A DNA stretch of 50,490 nucleotides from a virus. Shown in pieces: positions 7,945 through 16,578 of the stretch. The DNA is taken from positions 1 through 50,490 of IMG/VR virus record IMGVR_UViG_3300018067_000002; one strand, written 5' to 3'. The translations under genes and the position numbers were made by a program. The notes beneath the pieces are model-generated. The model made no database searches. It was not told where the DNA came from and saw nothing but the letters and a program-made list of their open reading frames with translations. Within the stretch, counting starts at the first letter, position 1. Every line of letters starts with the position of its first letter.

Positions 7945-9803
7945 TGATCGAAAACCACGTTCCAATACCCATTAACGATTTCAATGGTCTGTTCGACCGT
8001 GGTCCAGACGAGGCTATACCTCTCGATCATTTCAGAACTGCTCAGAACCTCAAATACAAGCCGACAGGCTTTTACACAAGGGAAGGCTCCATACTGTCAA
8101 CAACGTGTGGAGCCGTCCTTCGTTTTCACGTATACAAGATCACAGGACAAGCGTCAAGACTGCTTATCCTTTTAACTGGCGGACAGCTCTATGATTCCGC
8201 CAATATGTTGAATCCGATTCTTAATATTCCCACGATGACAGACTTCTCGATGGAAGTCTTTTTCGATAGAGCTTACATTACGCCACACAACGGACTCACC
8301 GGACTTCCTGGTCAGTTCGTTTACTACTACACAGGCTCCGGAACGGCTGTTGTCGCAGGTGGACCCGGACCTGCTATTGCGCCACCAATGGGTATTGCTC
8401 AAGGTGGTGCTGGACATATAGATAAAGGTATCCATGCGTTTGCTGTAGCGTTTGAGACCACAACAGGTTTCGTTACACAGATGGGTGGGTTCACGGGTAT
8501 CGTAACAAGTGGCGAGAAAACTGTCGAACTCTCTGGAATTCCTCTCGGTCCTGCTGGGACCGTAGCTCGTATACTGTTCGCAACTAAGGACGTTGCAGAT
8601 CCGGTAACAGGTCTTTACGATTGGGACTATGCTAATGCAGAATGGTTCTTCGTCCCAGAGGGACGGATCGCAAATAACACCACAACAACTAAATCAGTGT
8701 CGTTCTTCGATGCTGATCTCCAGGACCAAGCAGACTATATCCTTGAACAACTACCCACGATCCCTGCCGGAGTTGGGATCACCGCGTATAAAGGAAGCAT
8801 GGTTGTCTGGGGAGAAGATGCAAACCAATCCACCGTTCGGATCTCCAAGGCAGGACAGCCTGAATCTTTTAACGCAGTCGAAGGCTTCCTCCAAGTCGAA
8901 CCATCTAATGGTGGAGGAGTAAGAAACTGTGTGGAGTTCCGCTCGGCTCTTTACATCCTGAAATCCCAACGGTGCTATGCGACAGTTGCAACCGATGAAG
9001 AAGCGGCGTTCTGGGACGCGCCACTGCTCGACGGTTCCGCTGGAACTGAGTGTCACGGGATCGGAAAGATTTTTGAGCGGAACTCCAACACGGTCGACAA
9101 GTATCTGATTGCCTCTCGTCGTGGCTTGTTGCTCTTTACGGGTAACTTTCAAGAAGAAATCTCTTGGAAGGTGAAAGACATCTGGGGTCGTATTACTCCA
9201 CAATACTTTCACAAAATCCAAGTGATGGTCGACGCAGACAATCAGTTCATCTATGTGTCGTTGCCCATAGATGGTTCAACCGTCACGAACTGTGTTCTCT
9301 TTGCAGACTATTCAGTTAACCTGGATTCTGCAAAGGTCAAGTGGGCAGTCTGGACGTTTCCACACAAGCCTGTTTCGATCGCGCTCGACGTCGACGATGT
9401 CACCAAAGAGATTATCTTTCGATTCGCGCGTGAGGATCAGAACATCTACAGAATCCAGCCGAACGTCTGGAACGATTACGGGATCGCTATCAATACGATC
9501 TGGGAGACTGCACAGACACCGTTCGACTCTAAAGGCGAAGTGTTCCATCACGGAGGCGCGCGCCTTAGAGTCTATGGACAAGGCAATTTAGCTCTCACGG
9601 TCACGACGCTAGACAACGCTGTGGTCGCGCAACTTCCTGCAATCCCGTTGTTTCAGAATCCTGGAGTCTATCCCTTCAGATCATACAACATCCAGAGTGA
9701 GAAGGTTACTCTAAAAGGAACTCTGGACGCTTTTGACGAACACTTAGTTATCACTAAACTCTGGGTGTTTGTTAGACAACTCTGGCTTACGAGACCTCAG
9801 TAA
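7944..9803 (+). CDS. Tail nozzle/stabilisation-like protein
   Basis: The 619-residue protein begins IPINDFNGLFDRGPDEAIP, followed by a long series of beta strands with repeated short blocks such as ILKSQRCYATVATDEEA and NTVDKYLIASRRGLLLFTG. That matches a beta-propeller-like tail nozzle or P22 gp10-type DNA-stabilisation protein. Such proteins close the short tail below the adaptor. Gene order (adaptor, nozzle, fibres) agrees. It overlaps its neighbours as TAATG on both sides. Confidence 0.55.
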   Translation: MIENHVPIPINDFNGLFDRGPDEAIPLDHFRTAQNLKYKPTGFYTREGSILSTTCGAVLRFHVYKITGQASRLLILLTGGQLYDSANMLNPILNIPTMTDFSMEVFFDRAYITPHNGLTGLPGQFVYYYTGSGTAVVAGGPGPAIAPPMGIAQGGAGHIDKGIHAFAVAFETTTGFVTQMGGFTGIVTSGEKTVELSGIPLGPAGTVARILFATKDVADPVTGLYDWDYANAEWFFVPEGRIANNTTTTKSVSFFDADLQDQADYILEQLPTIPAGVGITAYKGSMVVWGEDANQSTVRISKAGQPESFNAVEGFLQVEPSNGGGVRNCVEFRSALYILKSQRCYATVATDEEAAFWDAPLLDGSAGTECHGIGKIFERNSNTVDKYLIASRRGLLLFTGNFQEEISWKVKDIWGRITPQYFHKIQVMVDADNQFIYVSLPIDGSTVTNCVLFADYSVNLDSAKVKWAVWTFPHKPVSIALDVDDVTKEIIFRFAREDQNIYRIQPNVWNDYGIAINTIWETAQTPFDSKGEVFHHGGARLRVYGQGNLALTVTTLDNAVVAQLPAIPLFQNPGVYPFRSYNIQSEKVTLKGTLDAFDEHLVITKLWVFVRQLWLTRPQ

Positions 9804-11248
9804 TGGGCATCCAGAGAGACTCACGGATCGAATCCCTAGGGAACGACGAACGTTCAGTTCTCGTTCTCAAGGAGATTCTCCGTGACTATAACAAGGATGT
9901 TCTTAGGATAAACGATCTTCTTCAGATTGTAAATGACCGCATATCCCCGCCTACGGGTGGGGGTGGTGTCGGTGCATCTCCTGAGCCTCCTAATTTCGCT
10001 GGACAAGTTCTTCCTTTTTCTATCTTTTTGTCATGGGGTTCGCCAGAACCCGCTGCACACATGTTCGAGATTCGTCGTAGCCCAGTTGTAGATTGGGTTA
10101 CGGCATCGTTCGTGACGCGCACTCCGTCATTTACTGTTAACCTTGCGCCTCTGCTCGTAGGATCATATTACTTTTTACTCAAGAGTATCGATGCTCTAGG
10201 TAACTACTCAATTAGCTACACGACAGTTCAATTAACAGTTCTTGCTCCAGGAACTCCTGCTGTTACAGCAACAGTTATTGACAACAACGTTCTTCTGTAT
10301 TGGGATGTTCCACAGACAAGTCATCAAATTGATCGATATAATCTTTACAAGAACGACGTATATTTCGGAACACATCGTGGCACGTTCGTTCCGATCTTTG
10401 AGACAATCTCCGGCACTTATACATACGCAATAGAAGCTGTTGATGTTGCTGGTAACGTAGGGCCAAGAGGGTCAGTAACTACAATTGTTAACCAGCCTCC
10501 AGACTTCGAGCTTGAAGATCAACGTATTACAGACTTGTATGGGACACGAGTTAATGTAGCTCGATTACCAGATGCAACGACTCCGTCTACGCCTACAAGG
10601 AAGTCTAGTCTGTTAGCTTGTGTTGATCTGACCGCTACGTGGGAACAGCATTTTACTTCTAAGTCATGGACGACGATCGAACAACAGATCAACGCTGGCT
10701 ATCCGATCTACATCCAACCGACGCTCTCAACAGGTTCATACGAAGAAGTCTTTGATTACTTAACAGAAATTCATAATACGATTGCGACGATCAATTACCA
10801 GTTTCTTGAGCACGTTGCACAAGTCGGACTTGTTATCAAGTTGGCTTGGTCGATAGACAATGTTACGTTTACTCCGTTCATAATAGGTAACTCTCAATTC
10901 ATACCACATTTTCGATACTTAAAGATGCGCCTCGAGTTTACTTGCGACAGTGATAAGGCACTGGGCGAGTTCTCGATGATTCAGATTACTCTCGACGTCA
11001 AAAAAGAAATGGACTCGGGAGAAATTATAGCTCTTGCAACTGACTTGACTGGAACACCAGTTCTGTTCACTAAGACGTTCAAGGATATCGATTCAATCAC
11101 CTGCACGGCAGATTCGATCGAACCGATTGACGTCATCTACGATTTCACAGACGTGCCCAATCCAACAGGATTCCGCGTCTTTGCAATGGATACCACAGGC
11201 AACCGAGTGACCTATCTCGTGTCGTGGAAGGCGAGAGGTATCACGTAA
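9803..11248 (+). CDS. Tail protein with two Fn3-like domains
   Basis: This is a 481-residue structural protein. A helical N-terminus (1-50) is followed by a Gly-rich linker (PTGGGGVG). Two fibronectin type III-like beta sandwiches follow: about 58-145 (SIFLSWGSPEPAAHMFEIRR to SIDALGNYS) and 148-235 (VLLYWDVPQTSHQIDRYNLY to AVDVAGNVG). The C-terminal half is a separate beta-rich domain with no family recognised. Fn3 modules are common in phage tail tips and fibres. It is translationally coupled on both sides. Confidence 0.6.
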   Translation: MGIQRDSRIESLGNDERSVLVLKEILRDYNKDVLRINDLLQIVNDRISPPTGGGGVGASPEPPNFAGQVLPFSIFLSWGSPEPAAHMFEIRRSPVVDWVTASFVTRTPSFTVNLAPLLVGSYYFLLKSIDALGNYSISYTTVQLTVLAPGTPAVTATVIDNNVLLYWDVPQTSHQIDRYNLYKNDVYFGTHRGTFVPIFETISGTYTYAIEAVDVAGNVGPRGSVTTIVNQPPDFELEDQRITDLYGTRVNVARLPDATTPSTPTRKSSLLACVDLTATWEQHFTSKSWTTIEQQINAGYPIYIQPTLSTGSYEEVFDYLTEIHNTIATINYQFLEHVAQVGLVIKLAWSIDNVTFTPFIIGNSQFIPHFRYLKMRLEFTCDSDKALGEFSMIQITLDVKKEMDSGEIIALATDLTGTPVLFTKTFKDIDSITCTADSIEPIDVIYDFTDVPNPTGFRVFAMDTTGNRVTYLVSWKARGIT

Positions 11249-11976
11249 TGTGGAAGCGTTGGCATCAGACGACTCATATATGGGAACGTAGTGTTGATAA
11301 CGGTGCGAGTTGGAGTCCTTTGCCTCTTAACGCTGCGACGATTACTGAAGGGACTCTATCAGACGCGCGTCTTTCTACAAACATCGTAAGGAAGAACGTT
11401 GCTAATGAGGAGGTTACGTCAGCGCTCACAGTTAGAGGTGGTTTAGGTATAGCTGATCTCCAACTGTTTGATGTCTCCAGAAATAGGTTGTGGAGACTCT
11501 TAAGTTATCTAGACGAGTTCAAAGCCTGGGAAGGAAACAACGATAACTTTTCAGTCAACATCAATGGCCAGACTCGGACTAGGGCAGGCTATTTTGAGTT
11601 TGGTCGAGGTCAAGCTCAGGGTCAACGAGTCACTTGGGCTACGTCAATTTTGACAGCAACAGGGGTAAATTGCGGTGGTTCCATCACGGCATTTTACTCC
11701 CTAGTGGGCTATCAACTTTGGTGGTCTATATATGGTGTAAACATGAGCGTCCCAGTAGTTACTCCATATCTTTTACTTCCAATTCCTGCTGGATACCCCT
11801 CGGTAAGTCCTTACACCGATCAACCAATTATAAGAGCCTTTGTTCCGGGTATTGGAGATGAAGCAGGTTACGCTCAAATAGATCCAAATTACATACAGAT
11901 ATACCGTCCTAAAGCAGTTAACTGGCCTACAGGAATTGGGCACGTTATTGGTCAAGGCTTCTATTGGATAGGATGA
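11248..11976 (+). CDS. Tail fibre/appendage protein
   Basis: Starting at the ATG of TAATG gives 242 residues. The N-terminal WKRWHQTTHIWERSVDNGASW resembles phage fibre attachment segments, then LNAATITEGTLSDARLSTNI is a typical fibre beta-turn block. The C-terminal half is aromatic and all-beta with YWIG at the very end, like a receptor-binding knob. Function is inferred from composition and neighbours. Confidence 0.55.
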   Translation: MWKRWHQTTHIWERSVDNGASWSPLPLNAATITEGTLSDARLSTNIVRKNVANEEVTSALTVRGGLGIADLQLFDVSRNRLWRLLSYLDEFKAWEGNNDNFSVNINGQTRTRAGYFEFGRGQAQGQRVTWATSILTATGVNCGGSITAFYSLVGYQLWWSIYGVNMSVPVVTPYLLLPIPAGYPSVSPYTDQPIIRAFVPGIGDEAGYAQIDPNYIQIYRPKAVNWPTGIGHVIGQGFYWIG

Positions 11977-11978
11977 AC

Positions 11979-12323
11979 ATGGCTAACACAGCATACACAC
12001 AACAAGCGTTAGCGTCGAATGCAAATTTCCAAACGCGCGTGAGGAATGCGATTTCGACGGTCGCGTGGCAGGTTCTCAATGAGCCAGCTAACACTCCGAA
12101 CAACAAGGCACGAGTGAACTACGCTCGATCCGTGATTGCCAATCTTCAGATGGCAGCGGTGACGATCTCGCCTTGGCTCGTGGATAGGCCAAATCTCTTT
12201 GGTTTTGAAACGACTTATGATTTTCCATCTGGTAATGTCGTAACAGCCTCAGGTGATGCAGACATTGAATCACAAATTGCAACCGATTGGGACGTATTAG
12301 CAGGTAACTTGGAGCCAGTATGA
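11979..12323 (+). CDS. Small conserved-looking phage protein, unknown function
   Basis: ATG 11979 (MANTAYTQQ) has AGGATG five bases upstream, so I prefer it to ATG 11973. The 114 residues contain a helical N-terminus (TRVRNAISTVAWQVLNE) and a C-terminal part with PNLFGFETTYDF and ASGDADIESQIATDWDVLAG. It lies among tail genes and overlaps the following gene as ATGA. No family name is offered. Confidence 0.6.
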   Translation: MANTAYTQQALASNANFQTRVRNAISTVAWQVLNEPANTPNNKARVNYARSVIANLQMAAVTISPWLVDRPNLFGFETTYDFPSGNVVTASGDADIESQIATDWDVLAGNLEPV

Positions 12324-12511
12324 ATCAACCTTCTCAACTTGATCTTTCTCTTGAAGAAATCTACATAATCGTTGGTGAACTCGAAGTCGTCCGACGCAAA
12401 CTCAACATGCAAGTTCAGGGTTATCTGAAACAAATCGACGAGATGAGTGCAGAGATTACCAGATTGCGAGAGGAAAATGGCCGACTGGCTCAAACCGACA
12501 ATAACGAGTAA
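12320..12511 (+). CDS. Small coiled-coil protein
   Basis: The 63 residues are almost entirely predicted coiled coil (EVVRRKLNMQVQGYLKQIDE, then EITRLREENGRLAQ). It starts at the ATGA overlap with the previous gene and overlaps the next start by 35 bp. It could be a tail assembly chaperone or a trimerisation partner for the fibre encoded next. No enzyme features are seen. Confidence 0.6.
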   Translation: MNQPSQLDLSLEEIYIIVGELEVVRRKLNMQVQGYLKQIDEMSAEITRLREENGRLAQTDNNE

Positions 12512-13148
12512 CTACATCACGTTTGTCGACGAGGTCAAAGCTCGTGATGTTGACGCCATTACTCTGCAAGCTGTAGCCCTTGTTAATCCTCCAATATACG
12601 CCGTCAAATTGGTGCGAATGTCACCGTATCCAAATATCAGGTTTCAGGAGTGGAATGGGACAGCGTTTAACGAGTTGACTCTCTCTATACAAGGTGGAGG
12701 CACAGGCGCGAATTCTCTTGCTGGTCTTGCGTCTAATATGGGTCTGGGAACGATGGCGTATCAGAACTCCAATAACATCAGCGTTACTGGAGGATACCTA
12801 AATGGTGTGAGAATCGACAACCCTACCGTTTACGGGACATTTAATCAAAACTCTGGAGCTTACAATCTTCAGGGTAATATGAGCATTTATAACGTCACTA
12901 ACACTGGTGTCTCGTTCAATGTCTTGACAAATATTCCCAACAACTTTGCTGCTGTAATCCAACATGCTGGTATTCCCAGCCTTGGAGTGGTAATTCGTGC
13001 AGGGACGAGCAAGACAGATCAGTGTTTGAATTTAGAAAATGGAGCCGCAACGATCAACTGGTTGTTGGTTCGTGGCGATGGTGCGATGATATACAACTCC
13101 GCAAATCTAGCCATTCCGGTCGGAACAAATAGATTCGTCCCAGTATAG
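12477..13148 (+). CDS. Tail fibre protein
   Basis: ATG 12477 (MADWLKPTITSNYITFVDEV) with AGAGG upstream gives 223 residues. The segment GGGTGANSLAGLASNMGLG followed by TMAYQNSNNISVTGGYLNG (about 75-115) is the classic phage tail-fibre repeat seen in many siphoviral and podoviral fibres. The remainder is beta-rich with Asn and Gly, as in fibre shafts and knobs. It directly precedes the HxD protein, with two bases between them. Confidence 0.72.
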   Translation: MADWLKPTITSNYITFVDEVKARDVDAITLQAVALVNPPIYAVKLVRMSPYPNIRFQEWNGTAFNELTLSIQGGGTGANSLAGLASNMGLGTMAYQNSNNISVTGGYLNGVRIDNPTVYGTFNQNSGAYNLQGNMSIYNVTNTGVSFNVLTNIPNNFAAVIQHAGIPSLGVVIRAGTSKTDQCLNLENGAATINWLLVRGDGAMIYNSANLAIPVGTNRFVPV

Positions 13149-13150
13149 TC

Positions 13151-13978
13151 ATGGCTAAGCTACGTGGCTCTATTTGGATTAACGACAACCAGTTCTGCTA
13201 CATCGATGAATATGATCGAGAGTGGCGCTGGATAGGTCAACCAGTCGGTCCAACTGGTCCTTTAGTTCCAGGATCATTTTGGATGGAGTTAGACGATATC
13301 CGCTACGTGAATCAGGCTGGTAATTATGTCTATCAAATTATTGGACCAGTAATTCAGAATCATCCTACTGCACTTCGTGGTTCAATTTGGATCTCTCAAG
13401 GCTTCTTTCGATGGATTGATCGTTCTAGTAATGAGCGAGTAGCACATCAGGATGTGACCCATACCGATGGTGCTGGTGGACATTTAGACGTTCCTCACAC
13501 TGATACTGGACATGGTGACACTCATACCGATGGAACTCATGGAGACGTCCACACTGACGTTCCTCATAGTGACTTTCATGGTGATGGACATACTGATGTT
13601 CCTCATAGTGATCGTCCTCATACTGATACACACAGCGATGGGTCAATTCATAATGACCAACCAAACTATCACTTTGATTTTAATGACACAATACATAATG
13701 ATGGGGCTGGACATAGTGATATAAATGCACACGGTGACGGTGGAATTCAACACAATGATCACTATGATACTCATAACGATATAATTCATCTTGACGCACC
13801 TACAGTTATTGACCACAACGATCAAGCACATCAAGATTCTCCCGCTCAGGTCGGTCATATAGATTCCTCTCATGGGGATACGCATTCAGATGCTCCACCT
13901 ATAAGCGTCCCGCACCAGGATCACACAGATGCCTCATCAGGCGCGCATCAAGACAATCCTCAGTATATTGGACCATGA
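13151..13978 (+). CDS. His-x-Asp repeat tail protein, probable substrate of the radical SAM enzyme
   Basis: The protein has 275 residues and two parts. Residues 4-96 hold three related beta units of about 36 residues: LRGSIWINDNQFCYID, VPGSFWMELDDIRYVN and LRGSIWISQGFFRWID. Residues 99-268 hold 31 copies of H-x-D, mostly spaced 3-9 residues, often as VPHxD or HxDxHxD, with x being T, G, S, N, Q, L, Y, F or I. There are no Cys in this tail. The stop overlaps the radical SAM start (ATGA), so the two are co-translated. Position after two fibre genes and the fibre-like repeats suggest a structural tail component. The HxD array is metal-chelating in character. I infer it is modified by the next gene's product, as in His-Xaa-Ser systems. 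Confidence 0.75.
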   Translation: MAKLRGSIWINDNQFCYIDEYDREWRWIGQPVGPTGPLVPGSFWMELDDIRYVNQAGNYVYQIIGPVIQNHPTALRGSIWISQGFFRWIDRSSNERVAHQDVTHTDGAGGHLDVPHTDTGHGDTHTDGTHGDVHTDVPHSDFHGDGHTDVPHSDRPHTDTHSDGSIHNDQPNYHFDFNDTIHNDGAGHSDINAHGDGGIQHNDHYDTHNDIIHLDAPTVIDHNDQAHQDSPAQVGHIDSSHGDTHSDAPPISVPHQDHTDASSGAHQDNPQYIGP

Positions 13979-15234
13979 CTATAGAATATTTGCCTGTCGG
14001 CATCGCGTGCAATCTCGGTTGCACTTACTGTTACCAAGATCCTATGAGGGATGCTGGCAATATCAATGTGCCTCGTAATTGGGAACGTGTTAAGGAGCAG
14101 TTGCTTGCCTATGGGAGCAGCTTCTCTGTTTTTGGAGGCGAGCCGTTACTTGCATCTATTGAGCACCTAGAAGAGGTTTGGAAATTTGGATACGAACGTT
14201 TTGGTCAGAATGGAATACAGACAAATGGATCTCTTATTACTGATGCGCATATTGAGCTTTTCAAAAAGTATCAGGTCGGTGTTGGTATATCTATTGATGG
14301 CCCTGGAGTTCTCAACAGTGCTCGTAGCTGCGGTATTGATACTCCAGCTGCTACTGACAGAACCCTGTTCGCTATTAGAAGACTGTGCGACGCTGGGATA
14401 CCTCCTTCCTTAATTATCACTATCCATCCGATCAATGCTGGTGGTGACAGACTGTTAGAGCTACTAGCATGGCTCGATAGCATGGAGAAGATCGGAATCC
14501 AATATATCAACTTTCATATCCTCGAGGTCGAGAAAGGCAAAGAGGATATGATGTTTACTGTGGAAGAAAATACAGACGTCTTTACTCGCCTCTATCTGTG
14601 GTCGAAGGCATCGAAGATGCGAGTTGAGCCGTTCTGTGACATCCGGTCTTTACTGACGGAGATACATCCACATGTCTCTTGTGTTTGGAACCATTGTGAT
14701 CCTGCTACGACGGCCGCTGTCCAGGGTATCGGCCCTGATGGGACGCGCAGCAACTGTGGTAGGACTAACAAGGACGGTGTTAATTGGGTTAAAGGGGATA
14801 CACCGGGTTTCGAGCGCTATCTCCTCTTGCGCCAGACGCCCCAAGAAGTTGGAGGTTGTAAAGGTTGCTCCTTCTTCATTTTTTGTAAAGGACAGTGTCC
14901 TGGAACTGCTATCGACGGAGACTGGCGAAACAGAACAAGAGACTGCAAGACGTGGTATGCACTCTTTGAACGAATTGAAATAGACGTCGTTCGAGACGGT
15001 CTTGTTCCAATTTCGTTAAATTGTTCTCTTAAGTCTGAAATAGAAGACGACCTTGTAAGACAGTGGTCAGGCGAAAACGCTCATCATGCAGACGTTCCGC
15101 ATGGTGACGTTCCTCATGGAGACGATCACGGAGACTCTCCTCACGGAGATGGACACTACGATACGAATCCAAAGCCGAGACAAGGTATTCCAGGAGTATG
15201 GCTAGATGAACCGCCTAAACTTTTCTCTTCCTGA
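13975..15234 (+). CDS. Radical SAM/SPASM maturase with a C-terminal HxD tail
   Basis: The 419-residue enzyme has the 4Fe-4S SAM-binding motif C12-x3-C16-x2-C19 (CNLGCTYCY) and the GGEP motif at 54-57. Eight further Cys (236, 241, 261, 295, 298, 304, 308, 324) form a SPASM-type auxiliary cluster region, including CKGCSFFIFCKGQCPG. SPASM enzymes commonly modify peptides by radical chemistry. Residues 371-396 carry six H-x-D motifs in PHGD form, very like the preceding protein, so the enzyme bears a substrate-like tail. The start overlaps the upstream stop by 4 bp. A SAM methyltransferase fusion is encoded next, overlapping by 29 bp. The substrate is inferred from adjacency and the shared repeat. 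Confidence 0.85.
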   Translation: MTIEYLPVGIACNLGCTYCYQDPMRDAGNINVPRNWERVKEQLLAYGSSFSVFGGEPLLASIEHLEEVWKFGYERFGQNGIQTNGSLITDAHIELFKKYQVGVGISIDGPGVLNSARSCGIDTPAATDRTLFAIRRLCDAGIPPSLIITIHPINAGGDRLLELLAWLDSMEKIGIQYINFHILEVEKGKEDMMFTVEENTDVFTRLYLWSKASKMRVEPFCDIRSLLTEIHPHVSCVWNHCDPATTAAVQGIGPDGTRSNCGRTNKDGVNWVKGDTPGFERYLLLRQTPQEVGGCKGCSFFIFCKGQCPGTAIDGDWRNRTRDCKTWYALFERIEIDVVRDGLVPISLNCSLKSEIEDDLVRQWSGENAHHADVPHGDVPHGDDHGDSPHGDGHYDTNPKPRQGIPGVWLDEPPKLFSS

Positions 15235-16561
15235 GTTCACTCGTATTATTTGGTCTTCTACAAAAGCACGAGCTACTTGGAAGCCAAGGATCGACGCAAT
15301 CAATAATGTCTGGCCTGAGATAGAGCGCGCCACAGTTTCTACGCAGATGCGACCTGGAGGCTTACAGTCGATTGCTCCTGAGAACTTACTGACGTTCCAA
15401 GCGAATTGCTTCAACGCGCACATGCAATACGCTATCGTCGGTCGAGAGGGCACGAGCCCAGTTTACGGTAACGCTTCACAGCCTGTCCAAGACGACAAGC
15501 CGTGGCACTACCGAGTCTACTTTGGCACAGATCCAAAGACGTTTCTACAAGAGTGGGCAGAGGGAAACCAGCTACGGATCGGAGACTTCCTCGGGTATCC
15601 TCGTTGCTGTTCGGAGTTCTTTCAGTCATGTTGGGTTAATGATGGCTGGAGAGATCTGACGTATCCGATGATGAGAAACAGCCAGAACAATGGACCATAC
15701 ACCTGTAATATCTTACTTAGACATATTGGTGTTCGTCCTGTGTTTCATCTCCCTTGCAGCTTTAATTGCGATTCTACTGGACATATTGGAGAGGAAATAA
15801 TCGAGTGCGCGTGCCAGATGGGTTTCGACATCGAAATGAGTTGGCTGAAGAACATTCTCAGTTGGCCTATTCGATGGTCGTCCATGCATGGAGTTGCTAT
15901 AATAACTACGCCGGTTGTAAAGATCATCACGTCTTCCGATGCACTAGAGGGCCGTGTAGACTTGGACAGACCGGGTAACAGCTACCCGGAGGAAGGAGCT
16001 TCAGGAAACGAGTTCCCTTTCTCCCAGGTTCCCATGTCACTATTAGAAGGAATTCGGGATACGTGGACTGACAACGGCTTCGGGTCCTTTTCAGCTATGC
16101 GAAAGGCGCACGGCTTGGTGCTGAGGACGATTTCGACGATCTACTTGGATAGTGGTAGGATTATCGATCTCGGTTGTGGCAACGGTATCCTACTTGAACG
16201 TATACATAAAGAGCATCCGCATCTGATTCCTTACGGAGTCGAATACGAGTCAGGAGCATATTCGAGAGCAAGAGAACGTATCGGAGAAGAGATTTGGTTT
16301 TACGACCTCTACGATACGGACAAATACTTGCAAGAGAACTTTCAGATTGCTATCATTTCTTTGAACCGTTTCAAGGAGATCGATGAAGAGAAGTCTGAGA
16401 TATTTCTCAAGCATCTTCGTAATCATGTCAATTTCTTAGTGGTATACTCCTATGAAGACTGGAAGCCAGATTTGGACAATCTTCTTTCTCACCACTTTCA
16501 TATGGTGGGTGTTGAAACAAATGAGGATTCTGAAGTAAGAATATTCAGACCGAGAAGCTAG
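15206..16561 (+). CDS. Cys-rich GYPxCC domain fused to a SAM-dependent methyltransferase
   Basis: The product has 451 residues. The N-terminal part contains LRIGDFLGYPRCCSEFF (about 123-139), the G-Y-P-x-C-C signature seen in DUF483-like proteins, followed by HLPCSFNCDSTGH (181-193) with more metal-type Cys and His. The C-terminal part from about 290 is a Rossmann methyltransferase: RIIDLGCGNGILLERIH (318-334) is motif I and YGVEYE is the acidic strand 2 end. ATG 15206 has AGGAG upstream and lies inside the radical SAM gene. It probably adds a second modification to the same target; this is inference. Confidence 0.72.
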   Translation: MNRLNFSLPEFTRIIWSSTKARATWKPRIDAINNVWPEIERATVSTQMRPGGLQSIAPENLLTFQANCFNAHMQYAIVGREGTSPVYGNASQPVQDDKPWHYRVYFGTDPKTFLQEWAEGNQLRIGDFLGYPRCCSEFFQSCWVNDGWRDLTYPMMRNSQNNGPYTCNILLRHIGVRPVFHLPCSFNCDSTGHIGEEIIECACQMGFDIEMSWLKNILSWPIRWSSMHGVAIITTPVVKIITSSDALEGRVDLDRPGNSYPEEGASGNEFPFSQVPMSLLEGIRDTWTDNGFGSFSAMRKAHGLVLRTISTIYLDSGRIIDLGCGNGILLERIHKEHPHLIPYGVEYESGAYSRARERIGEEIWFYDLYDTDKYLQENFQIAIISLNRFKEIDEEKSEIFLKHLRNHVNFLVVYSYEDWKPDLDNLLSHHFHMVGVETNEDSEVRIFRPRS

Positions 16562-16578
16562 CCGTTCACCCGATGAAC
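16561..16578. repeat. Dispersed 18-bp palindromic motif, copy 2 (start of acetyltransferase gene)
   Basis: GCCGTTCACCCGATGAAC begins on the last base of the methyltransferase stop codon and includes the ATG of the next gene at 16573. No ordinary ribosome site is visible there, so the element could influence translation or bind a regulator. Confidence 0.5.

Noticed and set aside
13455-13970. DNA repeats in the HxD gene as a CRISPR or simple tandem repeat
   Set aside because: Spacing is irregular and follows codons; repetition is at protein level (HxD), with no conserved repeat-spacer structure.
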